Positions 53,806 to 61,860 of a stretch of 64,000 bases of DNA are shown here, one piece after another. The position numbers and the translations under genes were made by a program. Each line of letters opens with the position of its first letter. Positions within the stretch are counted from its first letter, which is position 1. This stretch comes from Flavobacteriales bacterium (GTDB lineage: Bacteria > Bacteroidota > Bacteroidia > UBA10329): contig JAIOYP010000004.1 of assembly GCA_021741155.1 (NCBI GenBank), positions 1-64,000 of the forward strand. Direction: 5' to 3'. The notes under the pieces are model-generated. The model was not told where the DNA came from. It saw nothing but the letters and a program-made list of their open reading frames with translations, and ran no database searches.

Positions 53806-55231
53806 TTGGATTCAGTTTTTTGCGAAGCAATTCAAATAGAAACTTCACAGGTTTGAAATAAGATTCCCATTCAAATATCTTGGAATCGGTAGCGGCTTTG
53901 TACGTAAGAAACAATCCAACAGGAAAAAGGACTGCTGATGAAAGCCACATTCCTTCCGCAACCGTCCACACTCCTTCTTTGGCAAATTTTTCTCCTGTAA
54001 TGGATAGCAAATAATAGATAAGGAAGAACACAATGGAGAATACGGTTGGAAGTCCCAGTCCACCTTTTCGGATGATGGCGCCAAGTGGCGCTCCAATGAA
54101 AAATAGAATGAGACACGCGATGGAAAGTGTGAATTTCCGATGAACCTCAATCCAATACCTGCTGATACGCGACATGCGCGCTTCAATATCATCCTTTGCA
54201 GAATGCGTGTAAGAACGTGTGCTCCGAGCCATATTTAACGAAGCCTCTACAATTCTTGAATGTTGCGTCTCATCGAATAGAGCGAGAGCATTGCCATCGT
54301 ATGCTTTCGGTTTTGTCTTTAAATTAGAAGTATCCGACTTCAACGCAATGAAATTCCGCTTCAGATTATCGTAAAAATTCGATTTTCTTTCCGTCAGACT
54401 TTGGTCTAAAGTGTCGATGTTCTCTATCAACTGCCCAAAGCTTTGCATCTTGTAATTGTCTTTGAAAATTTCCTCACTACTCCTACGCATATTGAATTCG
54501 GCCATATCAAACCGAATGATTTGCCGCTGAAATTCGTTTCGCATATGCGGATAGGTGCGTTCATCTCGGCTTCGATTATCCTTCTGCTCGTAGCTATTTC
54601 CGTTGTAAAGTGTGAGCATCAGGTAGCGATCACCTTCAAATTCCATTCGTCCCGAATCGGCCACAATAATTTTGTTGTTGCCCTTGTTCTCGGTGTGGTC
54701 ATATATGAGTACATCATAGAGGGAAACATCATCTTCTCCCTTTGAGCCAACGCGAATAGCGTAGTTGTCAATGCCTTTGTAAAACACACCCGGACGAAGG
54801 TCCATCGTTGGCTTTTTGTGCCTAATGTCATACAAAAGTGTTCCCATTTTGAGGTTGGCAATCGGCAACAGATTATTTGAGAAATAGAAAGCCAATCCAC
54901 TAATAATGATGGAGAAAATGATGAGTGGAAACATGACTCTGCCAAGCGAAACTCCTGCCGAACGGAGTGAAACCAATTCGTAGTGTTCCCCCAAAGAACC
55001 CATAGTCATAATAGAAGAAATGAGCACAGAAAGAGGCAAAGCCAACGAAACCAAACTGGCTGATGCGTAGAACATTAACTCGCCAATGACATGCCATTCG
55101 AGTCCTTTACCTACAAGATCATCAATGTATTTCCATAAAAACTGCATGAGCAGAATGAAAAGCGAGATGAAAAAAGTCATCACAAACGGCCCCAAATACG
55201 AGGTGATGACGAGCTTATGGAGTTTCTTCAC
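53780..55231 (-). CDS. LptF/LptG-family permease
   Basis: 483 residues of the YjgP/YjgQ family, inner-membrane part of the lipopolysaccharide exporter. Two N-terminal helices (YLGPFVMTFFISLFILLMQFLW; LMFYASASLVSLALPLSVLISS), a long periplasmic beta-jellyroll domain (about 120-390), and C-terminal helices (FTLSIACLILFFIGAPLGAII; PTVFSIVFFLIYYLLSI). Start GTG 55231. Exact LptF or LptG is unclear because only one is present here. Confidence 0.88.
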   Translation of the reverse strand: MKKLHKLVITSYLGPFVMTFFISLFILLMQFLWKYIDDLVGKGLEWHVIGELMFYASASLVSLALPLSVLISSIMTMGSLGEHYELVSLRSAGVSLGRVMFPLIIFSIIISGLAFYFSNNLLPIANLKMGTLLYDIRHKKPTMDLRPGVFYKGIDNYAIRVGSKGEDDVSLYDVLIYDHTENKGNNKIIVADSGRMEFEGDRYLMLTLYNGNSYEQKDNRSRDERTYPHMRNEFQRQIIRFDMAEFNMRRSSEEIFKDNYKMQSFGQLIENIDTLDQSLTERKSNFYDNLKRNFIALKSDTSNLKTKPKAYDGNALALFDETQHSRIVEASLNMARSTRSYTHSAKDDIEARMSRISRYWIEVHRKFTLSIACLILFFIGAPLGAIIRKGGLGLPTVFSIVFFLIYYLLSITGEKFAKEGVWTVAEGMWLSSAVLFPVGLFLTYKAATDSKIFEWESYFKPVKFLFELLRKKLNPSADTSGLS

Positions 55232-55251
55232 GAATGATTGCTTTTCGAGGT

Positions 55252-55259
55252 CAAATATA
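55252..55259 (-). promoter_or_regulatory. -7 box (TAtaTTTG) of the LptF/G-GT4 operon
   Basis: Exact consensus on the minus strand, 20 bp before the GTG start. Divergent with the box at 55300. Confidence 0.65.
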
Positions 55260-55299
55260 AGGTCTGAAGTAGGGCTGCCGCGTCATTCATCTAAACGTC

Positions 55300-55307
55300 T
55301 AAATTTG
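55300..55307 (+). promoter_or_regulatory. -7 box (TAaaTTTG) of the GT2 gene
   Basis: Exact consensus; CCGCCCA (7 bp) separates it from the ATG at 55315, the same CCGCCC string as at 4622. Confidence 0.7.
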
Positions 55308-55314
55308 CCGCCCA

Positions 55315-56070
55315 ATGATAAACGGGAAAAAAATTGTTGTAGTACTTCCGGCATACAATGCTGCGGAAACATTGGAAACCACTTATCGCGAGATTCCTTT
55401 CGATATTGTTGACGAAGTTGTTTTGGTGGACGATGCCAGTCCTGATAATACGATTGAGGTTGGAAGTAAACTTGGCATTAAACATATCGTAAAGCACCAG
55501 AAGAACCGTGGTTATGGTGGAAATCAGAAGTCGTGCTACGCAAAAGCATTGGAACTGAATGCCGACATTGTAATAATGCTTCATCCTGATTATCAGTATA
55601 CTCCAAAACTCATTCATTCAATGAGTTATATGATTGCTAATGATGTTTATCCAGTGGTTTTTGGTTCGAGAATTTTGGGTAAAGGAGCGCTTTTGGGAGG
55701 AATGCCTGTGTATAAGTACATAGCCAATCGCTTTCTGACGCTGACTCAGAATATTTTGATTAATCAAAAACTATCGGAATACCACACTGGCTATAGAGCG
55801 TTTTCAAAAGAAGTTTTGTTAGCCATTGATATGGAAGCCAATTCAGACGATTTTGTGTTTGACAATCAGATGGCAAGCCAGATTTTTATGGCTGGATTTC
55901 AGATTGGAGAAATAACCTGCCCGACCAAATATTTTGATGAGGCGTCTTCTATCAACTTCAGTCGAAGCGTAACGTATGGTTTAGGCGTTCTGAAAACATC
56001 TCTTCTGCACAGATTGCACATGTGGGGATTGGTAAAATCCAAAATCTACCGAAGTTCCAGGAAAGGATAA
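55315..56070 (+). CDS. Glycosyltransferase family 2, dolichol-P-mannose synthase-like
   Basis: 251 residues without long membrane segments. GT2 signature VVLPAYNAAETL, VVLVDDASPDNT (nucleotide and metal Asp) and HPDYQYTP (DxD-like region). Probably charges a polyprenyl phosphate with a sugar, feeding the GT39 enzyme encoded next to it. Convergent overlap of 25 bp with that gene's 3' end. Confidence 0.87.
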   Translation: MINGKKIVVVLPAYNAAETLETTYREIPFDIVDEVVLVDDASPDNTIEVGSKLGIKHIVKHQKNRGYGGNQKSCYAKALELNADIVIMLHPDYQYTPKLIHSMSYMIANDVYPVVFGSRILGKGALLGGMPVYKYIANRFLTLTQNILINQKLSEYHTGYRAFSKEVLLAIDMEANSDDFVFDNQMASQIFMAGFQIGEITCPTKYFDEASSINFSRSVTYGLGVLKTSLLHRLHMWGLVKSKIYRSSRKG

Positions 56071-57698
56071 TTCGAGTCCGTTCGTTCGAGAATCACGTAG
56101 CCACCTTTTCTGTCAATCTCTTTGAGGTGCGGAAAATATCCAAGGTTTGAGTTCAAGTCTTGAATTCTGGAGATGAAGTAAACGGGTCGATCTACCTTTT
56201 CAAAAACCATCCATTTTGGTTCATCATCCGTTTGAACAGGAATCGGTTTTCGCTGTCCGTAGAACAAATGTGCATAGGAGTGAAAGCCTAGCGGCTGTAA
56301 ATAATATTCTCCCGCTTTTTCCTTGTAAAAGTTGAAAAGTGAAGTTTGCGTGTATCGGTCAATTTTAGGAGCAATTACGGCTGACAAAAGCGTAACAGTT
56401 ATCAAACTCGTGGCAAATAATCCTGTAACGGCATTTTTATTTCGATTCAAGAATAAAACGGACGCGATTGTTCCAATCAGAAATAAGATTCCAATCAACA
56501 CATCAAACCTTCCATCTGGAATCGTTTGACTGAAATTTCCATAGGCCAATCCGTCATTCTCTAAAAGCGAAAGGATTGGTTTCTTGATGGTGTCTAACAT
56601 TCCAATGAGCACAAATGCAGTTCCGAGTGCAATCCCGAAAAACAAGATTAAAGCCTTTTGCCATGTCTTGAAAGAAATGCTGTTTTCGATGGAATGGTGA
56701 ATAAACCAAGCAACCAGAAATGAGATTGGGAAATAGGTGAGAGACGAATAATGGACAATTTTGGTTTTGACGATGGAAAACACAATCAATACAACCCAAA
56801 AGAGAATCGTCATCCATTTCTTGTAATGGGCAATTTCGGTTGGCGCTTCGGTTTTTTGCGTCCAACTGAAAATGAGAAACAATGACATCGGAAAACATCC
56901 GAGCAATAACACAAGCGGATGGTAGAAAAACGGCTGTCCGTGTCCAGCTTCGCTTTGAGAAAACAAACGGATGTGATAATCGATAGCCTCTTGAATCACA
57001 TAGCCGTGACCTCTCGCGATTTCTAAGAGGAACCATGAAAACCCAACGGCAATTACAATTCCTGAATACATTAATCCATCCAAGATTTTCCACTTATGTT
57101 TTTTGAATGAAGTGACGAAGTAAACCGCAGCAGAGATTCCGACAAGTCCGAAGGCGGTTGGGCCTTTAGTCATTACGGCTAGGCCAATTAAAAAGGCAGA
57201 AATTCCGAGATGTTTCCTGTTCAGTATTTCATTTTTCGTAGCAAGAATAAGTTGATGGATTCCCAGAAAGATAAACAGATTGAACCATGGGTCAATAATT
57301 CCGGAACGGAAGTAAAACTGAGGAAGCAACGAGCCAGCATAAACCAAAATCCAAAGCAATCCGAATCTGTTGGAAACTAATTTTGATCCGATATTGAAAA
57401 GCACAACCAGCGTTAATGCTCCACAAATGGCATTTGGGAATCGTGCTGCAAATTCGTTTATTCCAAAAGCAGACATGCTCAAAGCCTGCATCCAAATAAA
57501 AAGAGGTGGTTTTTCCCAAAAAGGCTTGAAATTGATTTGAACGTAGCTGAATTCGCCAGTTACGAGCATTTCACGTGCTGCTTCGGCAAAATTCACCTCA
57601 TCCCAATCGAATAGATGTGAACCTCCCAAAAACGGAATAAAGAGTAGAAGTGAAGCCAGAAAAATGGCAACAGAAATGGAATTTCTATTCCAACTCAT
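56046..57698 (-). CDS. GT39-family (ArnT/PMT-like) membrane glycosyltransferase
   Basis: 550 residues from ATG 57698 with about 11 membrane helices. The N-terminal FDWDEVNFAEAAREML holds the catalytic Asp-Glu of GT39/ArnT enzymes, and KPPLFIWMQA follows. Transfers a sugar from polyprenyl phosphate to lipid A, a lipid or a protein. The PAP2 gene overlaps its start by 4 bp (ATGA). Confidence 0.9.
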   Translation of the reverse strand: MSWNRNSISVAIFLASLLLFIPFLGGSHLFDWDEVNFAEAAREMLVTGEFSYVQINFKPFWEKPPLFIWMQALSMSAFGINEFAARFPNAICGALTLVVLFNIGSKLVSNRFGLLWILVYAGSLLPQFYFRSGIIDPWFNLFIFLGIHQLILATKNEILNRKHLGISAFLIGLAVMTKGPTAFGLVGISAAVYFVTSFKKHKWKILDGLMYSGIVIAVGFSWFLLEIARGHGYVIQEAIDYHIRLFSQSEAGHGQPFFYHPLVLLLGCFPMSLFLIFSWTQKTEAPTEIAHYKKWMTILFWVVLIVFSIVKTKIVHYSSLTYFPISFLVAWFIHHSIENSISFKTWQKALILFFGIALGTAFVLIGMLDTIKKPILSLLENDGLAYGNFSQTIPDGRFDVLIGILFLIGTIASVLFLNRNKNAVTGLFATSLITVTLLSAVIAPKIDRYTQTSLFNFYKEKAGEYYLQPLGFHSYAHLFYGQRKPIPVQTDDEPKWMVFEKVDRPVYFISRIQDLNSNLGYFPHLKEIDRKGGYVILERTDSNYPFLELR

Positions 57699-58369
57699 GA
57701 AGGCCAAAGTCGCTTGTTCAATTTCGAACTAGGATTGATTTCGGCAGGATGCATGATGAATATGTATCCGAGATACGCCATGAAGAAACCAATCCAGCCA
57801 CCAACTATCGTGTCTTGAATGAAATGTTGAGAAATGTAAACTCGTGAGAAGGCAATCATCAAAGCCAAAACGATGAAGAAGTAGGTTGCCCATTTTTGCT
57901 TGACGAAAAAAGCCATCATTAGACAGACTAATAAGCCTGTAGCGGCATGCCCAGATGGAAAACTATTATGAAGCATTAAGTCAACTCCTTCGATGCTCGG
58001 AAGTCCGCCATCTTTAAAAAACATGGCCGGACGGTGGTCGCCTGCAAACACAGAACGTTTCAAGGTTTGAACCACAATGCCCATTACCAAGCTTGAAATA
58101 CCTAGTGCCAAAGCCCAAGAATATCTCACAAGAAGCAAGAGTCCAAAGGCTATAACTGGAACAAGCCCGTGGCCAACGTGAGTGAGATACTTAAAAGTAA
58201 GGTCGAGGTACGGTGTGTGGTACGAATTGAGAAACTTATGAGCACCCTCCTTTCCAAAAGCTACATAAATCGCTGAACCGATTATCGTATAAAATAAAAG
58301 CCCCACCGCAAATGGTAGGGCAATTGAACGTGATTCTACTATGGCTTTCTTTATTTGCACGAAGGCCAA
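57695..58369 (-). CDS. PAP2-family phosphatase
   Basis: 224 residues with about six helices. The three-part acid phosphatase motif is complete: KRSVFAGDHRP, SFPSGHAATG and SRVYISQHFIQDTIVG. May recycle undecaprenyl diphosphate or act on lipid A phosphates. Coupled to the GT39 gene, so a shared envelope-lipid role is likely. Confidence 0.9.
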   Translation of the reverse strand: MAFVQIKKAIVESRSIALPFAVGLLFYTIIGSAIYVAFGKEGAHKFLNSYHTPYLDLTFKYLTHVGHGLVPVIAFGLLLLVRYSWALALGISSLVMGIVVQTLKRSVFAGDHRPAMFFKDGGLPSIEGVDLMLHNSFPSGHAATGLLVCLMMAFFVKQKWATYFFIVLALMIAFSRVYISQHFIQDTIVGGWIGFFMAYLGYIFIMHPAEINPSSKLNKRLWPS

Positions 58370-58388
58370 AGGTAAAATCAGAAAGCTA

Positions 58389-58763
58389 TTAACTTCCTAA
58401 AATGTGTAGCAATTCATCAACTTGCTGATTCCACAAAGCCCGAGCTTCTTCTTCTTCTTCTTCTTCTGCAAAAAAGGTAACCATCAACGCAAGATCTTTG
58501 GTAAGTGGATCAGTCTTCAATCTAAATTCAAGAAAAGTTCCTTCCTCCAAATGCATCCAATGGAATTTGACAAACTCAAGATTTTTTTTGCTCAACAGTT
58601 TTGCAACCTCTTTTTCCCCATCCCAAGAGAAGTGATATAGTCCTTCTTTATCGATGGTTACATCATCTGCAAACCATTCCGCCAAGCCACTAGCAGTACT
58701 TAATCTACTATAAAGCACGCCTGGAGAGGAGTGTACTGTGTATTCAGCTTCGACCTTTTTCAT
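58389..58763 (-). CDS. START-like domain protein (SRPBCC superfamily)
   Basis: 124 residues with a lipid- or ligand-binding START-like fold: an N-terminal VEAEYTVHSSPGVLYSRLST, then FLEFRLKTDPLTKDL. A Glu-rich stretch (EEEEEEE) near the C-terminus is coded by an uninterrupted GAA run at 58446-58466. Typical Bacteroidota START_2 protein of unknown ligand. Divergent from the tRNA. Confidence 0.8.
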   Translation of the reverse strand: MKKVEAEYTVHSSPGVLYSRLSTASGLAEWFADDVTIDKEGLYHFSWDGEKEVAKLLSKKNLEFVKFHWMHLEEGTFLEFRLKTDPLTKDLALMVTFFAEEEEEEEARALWNQQVDELLHILGS

Positions 58764-58854
58764 TGGTAATCAAATTGTTACGGATTTGTCCGTACGCGAA
58801 TTCTGCAATATAGAAAATTTAGTAACACTAACTGCAAGCAATCATTTTTTTAGG

Positions 58855-58885
58855 TTTGGAGATGGATGCTGAGATACTATATTTG
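58855..58885 (+). promoter_or_regulatory. Promoter of tRNA-Met
   Basis: TTTG at 58855-58858, a 19-bp spacer, and TAtaTTTG at 58878-58885: a complete Bacteroidota -33/-7 pair. The tRNA begins 14 bp later. Confidence 0.85.
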
Positions 58886-58899
58886 CAGCCGCAAAAAAT

Positions 58900-58973
58900 G
58901 GCGAGGTAGCTCAGATGGTTAGAGCGCAGGATTCATAACCCTGAGGTCGGGGGTTCAATTCCCCCTCTCGCTA
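58900..58973 (+). tRNA. tRNA-Met (CAT), elongator type
   Basis: Cloverleaf: acceptor GGCGAGG with TCTCGCT (two G-U pairs), D arm GCTCAGATGGTTAGAGC, anticodon loop TTCATAA with CAT at 58934-58936, T arm GGGGGTTCAATTCCCCC, discriminator A at 58973. CCA is not encoded. The first pair is G-U, unlike a C-A mismatch of an initiator. Confidence 0.95.
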
Positions 58974-58976
58974 CGC

Positions 58977-59004
58977 ACAAAGGCTCGGTTTTCCGGGCCT
59001 TTGT
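58977..59004 (+). terminator. Terminator after tRNA-Met
   Basis: 8-bp stem ACAAAGGC / GCCTTTGT with a 12-base loop, followed by CATTTT. A tandem pair of GGTACAACAT (59013-59022 and 59024-59033) follows at once. Confidence 0.7.
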
Positions 59005-59079
59005 CATTTTAAGGTACAACATAGGTACAACATCTATTGCCTTTTCTTTTCCATACCTTTCGGTGCTAAATTGAAGCGG

Positions 59080-59349
59080 ATGAACGTAATATGCCTGCAC
59101 GATGAAGCGTTCTTCACACTCGTTGAAGAGGTTGTGGAGCGCATTAAAGAGAAGCGGAACCTCAATGAAGACCGTTGGATTCTTCCCGATGAAGCCATGT
59201 CGGTGCTCGGAATCAAAAGTAAGACCACTCTCCAGAAGCTTCGTGATGAAGGAAAAATTCGCTTTTCTCAACCTCAGAAGAAGGTGATCCTTTACGATCG
59301 AGAGTCTCTCATCAAGTATTTAGACACTCATTCAAAAGATGTTTTCTAA
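59080..59349 (+). CDS. Small helix-turn-helix DNA-binding protein (excisionase-like)
   Basis: 89 residues from ATG 59080 (MNVICLHDEAFF); a TTG at 59071 is possible. C-terminal HTH_17/MerR-like fold: LPDEAMSVLGIKSKTTLQKLRDEGKIRFSQPQ, as in Bacteroidota mobile-element regulators and excisionases. A weak box TAccTTTC is at 59054-59061. One-base overlap with the next gene. Confidence 0.8.
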   Translation: MNVICLHDEAFFTLVEEVVERIKEKRNLNEDRWILPDEAMSVLGIKSKTTLQKLRDEGKIRFSQPQKKVILYDRESLIKYLDTHSKDVF

Positions 59350-59621
59350 TGGACAACTACGAAGAAAGAGATTCAGCAGCCCAACACGAAGATGAATTTG
59401 ACGAGGTCGAATACTCCAAGGGATTCAATTGGGGGTTTGTAATTGGAGAACATAACCCTTCGCTTGCCAAAGATTTGATGGATAGCTTAGAGCCAGATGA
59501 TGGTCGTGCCAGTGGTCTCATTGAAGGTTTTCGAGAGTTCTTTCGAGAAAAAGAGCATGACCGGATGAGCGACCTTGAGAATTTAAGAAACAGAGGGAGA
59601 AACTTCGGCCGAGAGATTTAA
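59349..59621 (+). CDS. Small acidic protein of unknown function
   Basis: 90 residues, rich in Asp and Glu (about a third of the residues). GFNWGFVIGEHNPSLAKDLMDSLEPDDGRASGLIEGFREFF is the central part. ATG overlaps the HTH stop by one base (TAATG). I recognise no family. Perhaps a DNA-mimic-like or regulatory protein, but that is a guess from the charge. Confidence 0.65.
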   Translation: MDNYEERDSAAQHEDEFDEVEYSKGFNWGFVIGEHNPSLAKDLMDSLEPDDGRASGLIEGFREFFREKEHDRMSDLENLRNRGRNFGREI

Positions 59622-59774
59622 CCGCAGAATCACCGATTACGCCATGATCTCTGCTTGACTTCATTTGGGCAAACGAATAGAATAAAGGAAGTGTTACAAC
59701 TATGCTTTGCACTTTTGTTTGATGCAACCATAAGCAACTCTTGATTGATAATGATTCTGATATAAGGATATATA

Positions 59775-61859
59775 ATGAGTAAGCAACAAAAAATAACGAC
59801 CGATATAAAAGTGCCAAACAAGGATTTGGAGGTATTGAGATTGAATTTTCCGCACTGCTTTGACAAAGACGGAAACTTTCAATTGGAAAAATTCAAAAGC
59901 ACCTTGACTGAGAATGAAATTAATTTCTCTAATGAAAGTTACGGACTAGACTGGCTAGGAAAATCCTATGCAAGACTTCTGGCAAGCGACCCTGCAACCA
60001 CTTTACTGAAAGCAGACGAAACACATAACGCCAAACCTGAGAACGCAAACTCTGAAAATTTGCTCATAAAAGGCGACAATTTGGAGGCATTGAAACACCT
60101 TGCCAACGCCTACTATGAGCAAGTAAAAATGATTTATATCGACCCCCCATACAATACAGGCAATGATGGGTTTGTGTATGAAGACGACAGAAAGTTTACC
60201 GTAAAGGAATTACAAAATCTAATTGGGGTTGATGCTGAAAAAGCAAAACGCATATTAGATTTTACTAAGCAAAAGAGCAATAGCCATTCAGCTTGGCTAA
60301 CATTTCTTTATCCACGACTTTATATTGCCAAACAACTCTTGAAAGATGAAGGTGTAATTTTCATTTCGATTGATGACAACGAAGTAACACAGCTTCATTT
60401 GCTGATGGATGAGATTTTTGGGGAAGCTAATTTTATCGGTAATATCCCAACTGTAATGAATCTTAAAGGAAATCAAGATAGCTTTGGTTTTGCAGAAACA
60501 CACGAATATTTTCTGGTATATGCAAAGGATAAAAATAAAGCCTTGTTAAATAAATTTGATGTAGATGAAGATGAATTAAATGCAATATGGCAAGAAGATG
60601 AATATGGCTTATTCAAAGAAGCTGATAATTTAAGGGCAACAGGAGAAAACGCACCACGCTCAAAAAGACCAAATCTTTGGTACCCTATTTTTTTGAATGA
60701 AGAGAAAAACGAATTTTATATTACCGATGATGATGTACCACGCAATGTATCTGATACAAAAATTTTTCCGATAAATCCAGATGGAGAAGAGTTGTCGTGG
60801 TATTGGGGAAAGACAACCTTTCAAGAAAAACAACACAATTTAATTTTAAAAAATACACTAAACGGATGGCAATTTTACCGAAAACAAAGACCTGAATTAG
60901 GAGATTTGCCTACAAAAAAGCCAAAGTCGTTTTTCTACAAATCTGATTACAGCACTAGCACTGCAACTACCCAATTAAAAAATTTATTTGGAAAAAAGGT
61001 TTTCAAGGGGCCAAAACCAAAGCCATTCGTGATGGACTTGTTAGTCTTAGGAATGGAGAAGGAGGATATTGTATTAGACTTTTTTGCAGGTTCTGGTACA
61101 ACAGCGGATGCCTTATTACAGGTTAATGCAAACGATTGTGGTAATCGTAAATTTATTTTAATTCAAATTCCTGAAATTATAGACCCGAAGAAGAATAAAG
61201 TCGCTTTCGACTTCTTGAAAGATGAATTAAAAATTGAAGTACCAACTATTTTTGATATAACCAGAGAAAGAATTTTAAGGGCATCCAAAAATATTCTTGC
61301 AGGTTCAATTAATACTCATATATCTGAGAAGCAAAAAGAAATCAAAGAACTAGAAACCAAAGTAGACCTTGAAGGAAAAGACGATAAAGTAAAGCAACTC
61401 AAAGCAGACGTAAAATTTCTTAAAGAACAAGATCTTGGTTTCAAAATCTTTGAGACAATGCCAATTTGGGAAGATTATGATTTTGAATCTGATGAACTAC
61501 ACAGTCAAGCCTCCTTATTTGATGAGAGCAAGTTAACTGGAGACGATATTAAGGCTTTGCTAACTACTTGGAAAACGTATGATGGAATTGCGTTGACGCA
61601 AGATTTGGAAAAGGTGGACTTTGGTAGTTACACCGCGTATTTCGGCAATGGAAAATTATATTTAATGTATAAGGGTTTCACTACTGATACCTTGAAAAGC
61701 TTACTTGAGAAAATTGATTCTGACAAGAATTTCAATCCTACCTCTATTATCGCGTTTGGTTACCACTTTGACAGCAAGAGCTTGAGAGAGCTTTCTGAAA
61801 ATGTGAAGTCATATAGCAACAAGAAGCATATTGACATTGACTTTGTAACTAGATACTAA
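59775..61859 (+). CDS. mod: Type III restriction-modification methyltransferase (Mod)
   Basis: 694 residues. DPPY motif in YIDPPYNTGNDGF (residue about 120), then the SAM loop FFAGSGTTADALL (about 437): motif IV before I, the beta-class order of type III Mod. The last 150 residues hold the coiled-coil and specificity-like part. Methylates adenine in an asymmetric site, usually together with Res. The res gene starts 1 bp after. Confidence 0.95.
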   Translation: MSKQQKITTDIKVPNKDLEVLRLNFPHCFDKDGNFQLEKFKSTLTENEINFSNESYGLDWLGKSYARLLASDPATTLLKADETHNAKPENANSENLLIKGDNLEALKHLANAYYEQVKMIYIDPPYNTGNDGFVYEDDRKFTVKELQNLIGVDAEKAKRILDFTKQKSNSHSAWLTFLYPRLYIAKQLLKDEGVIFISIDDNEVTQLHLLMDEIFGEANFIGNIPTVMNLKGNQDSFGFAETHEYFLVYAKDKNKALLNKFDVDEDELNAIWQEDEYGLFKEADNLRATGENAPRSKRPNLWYPIFLNEEKNEFYITDDDVPRNVSDTKIFPINPDGEELSWYWGKTTFQEKQHNLILKNTLNGWQFYRKQRPELGDLPTKKPKSFFYKSDYSTSTATTQLKNLFGKKVFKGPKPKPFVMDLLVLGMEKEDIVLDFFAGSGTTADALLQVNANDCGNRKFILIQIPEIIDPKKNKVAFDFLKDELKIEVPTIFDITRERILRASKNILAGSINTHISEKQKEIKELETKVDLEGKDDKVKQLKADVKFLKEQDLGFKIFETMPIWEDYDFESDELHSQASLFDESKLTGDDIKALLTTWKTYDGIALTQDLEKVDFGSYTAYFGNGKLYLMYKGFTTDTLKSLLEKIDSDKNFNPTSIIAFGYHFDSKSLRELSENVKSYSNKKHIDIDFVTRY

Positions 61860-61860
61860 T

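Noticed and set aside
58933-59271. Leftward open frame of 112 codons across the tRNA ending ...GIEPPTSGL
   Set aside because: It is the antisense of tRNA-Met and of the HTH gene; this peptide is a well-known false product of antisense tRNA translation.
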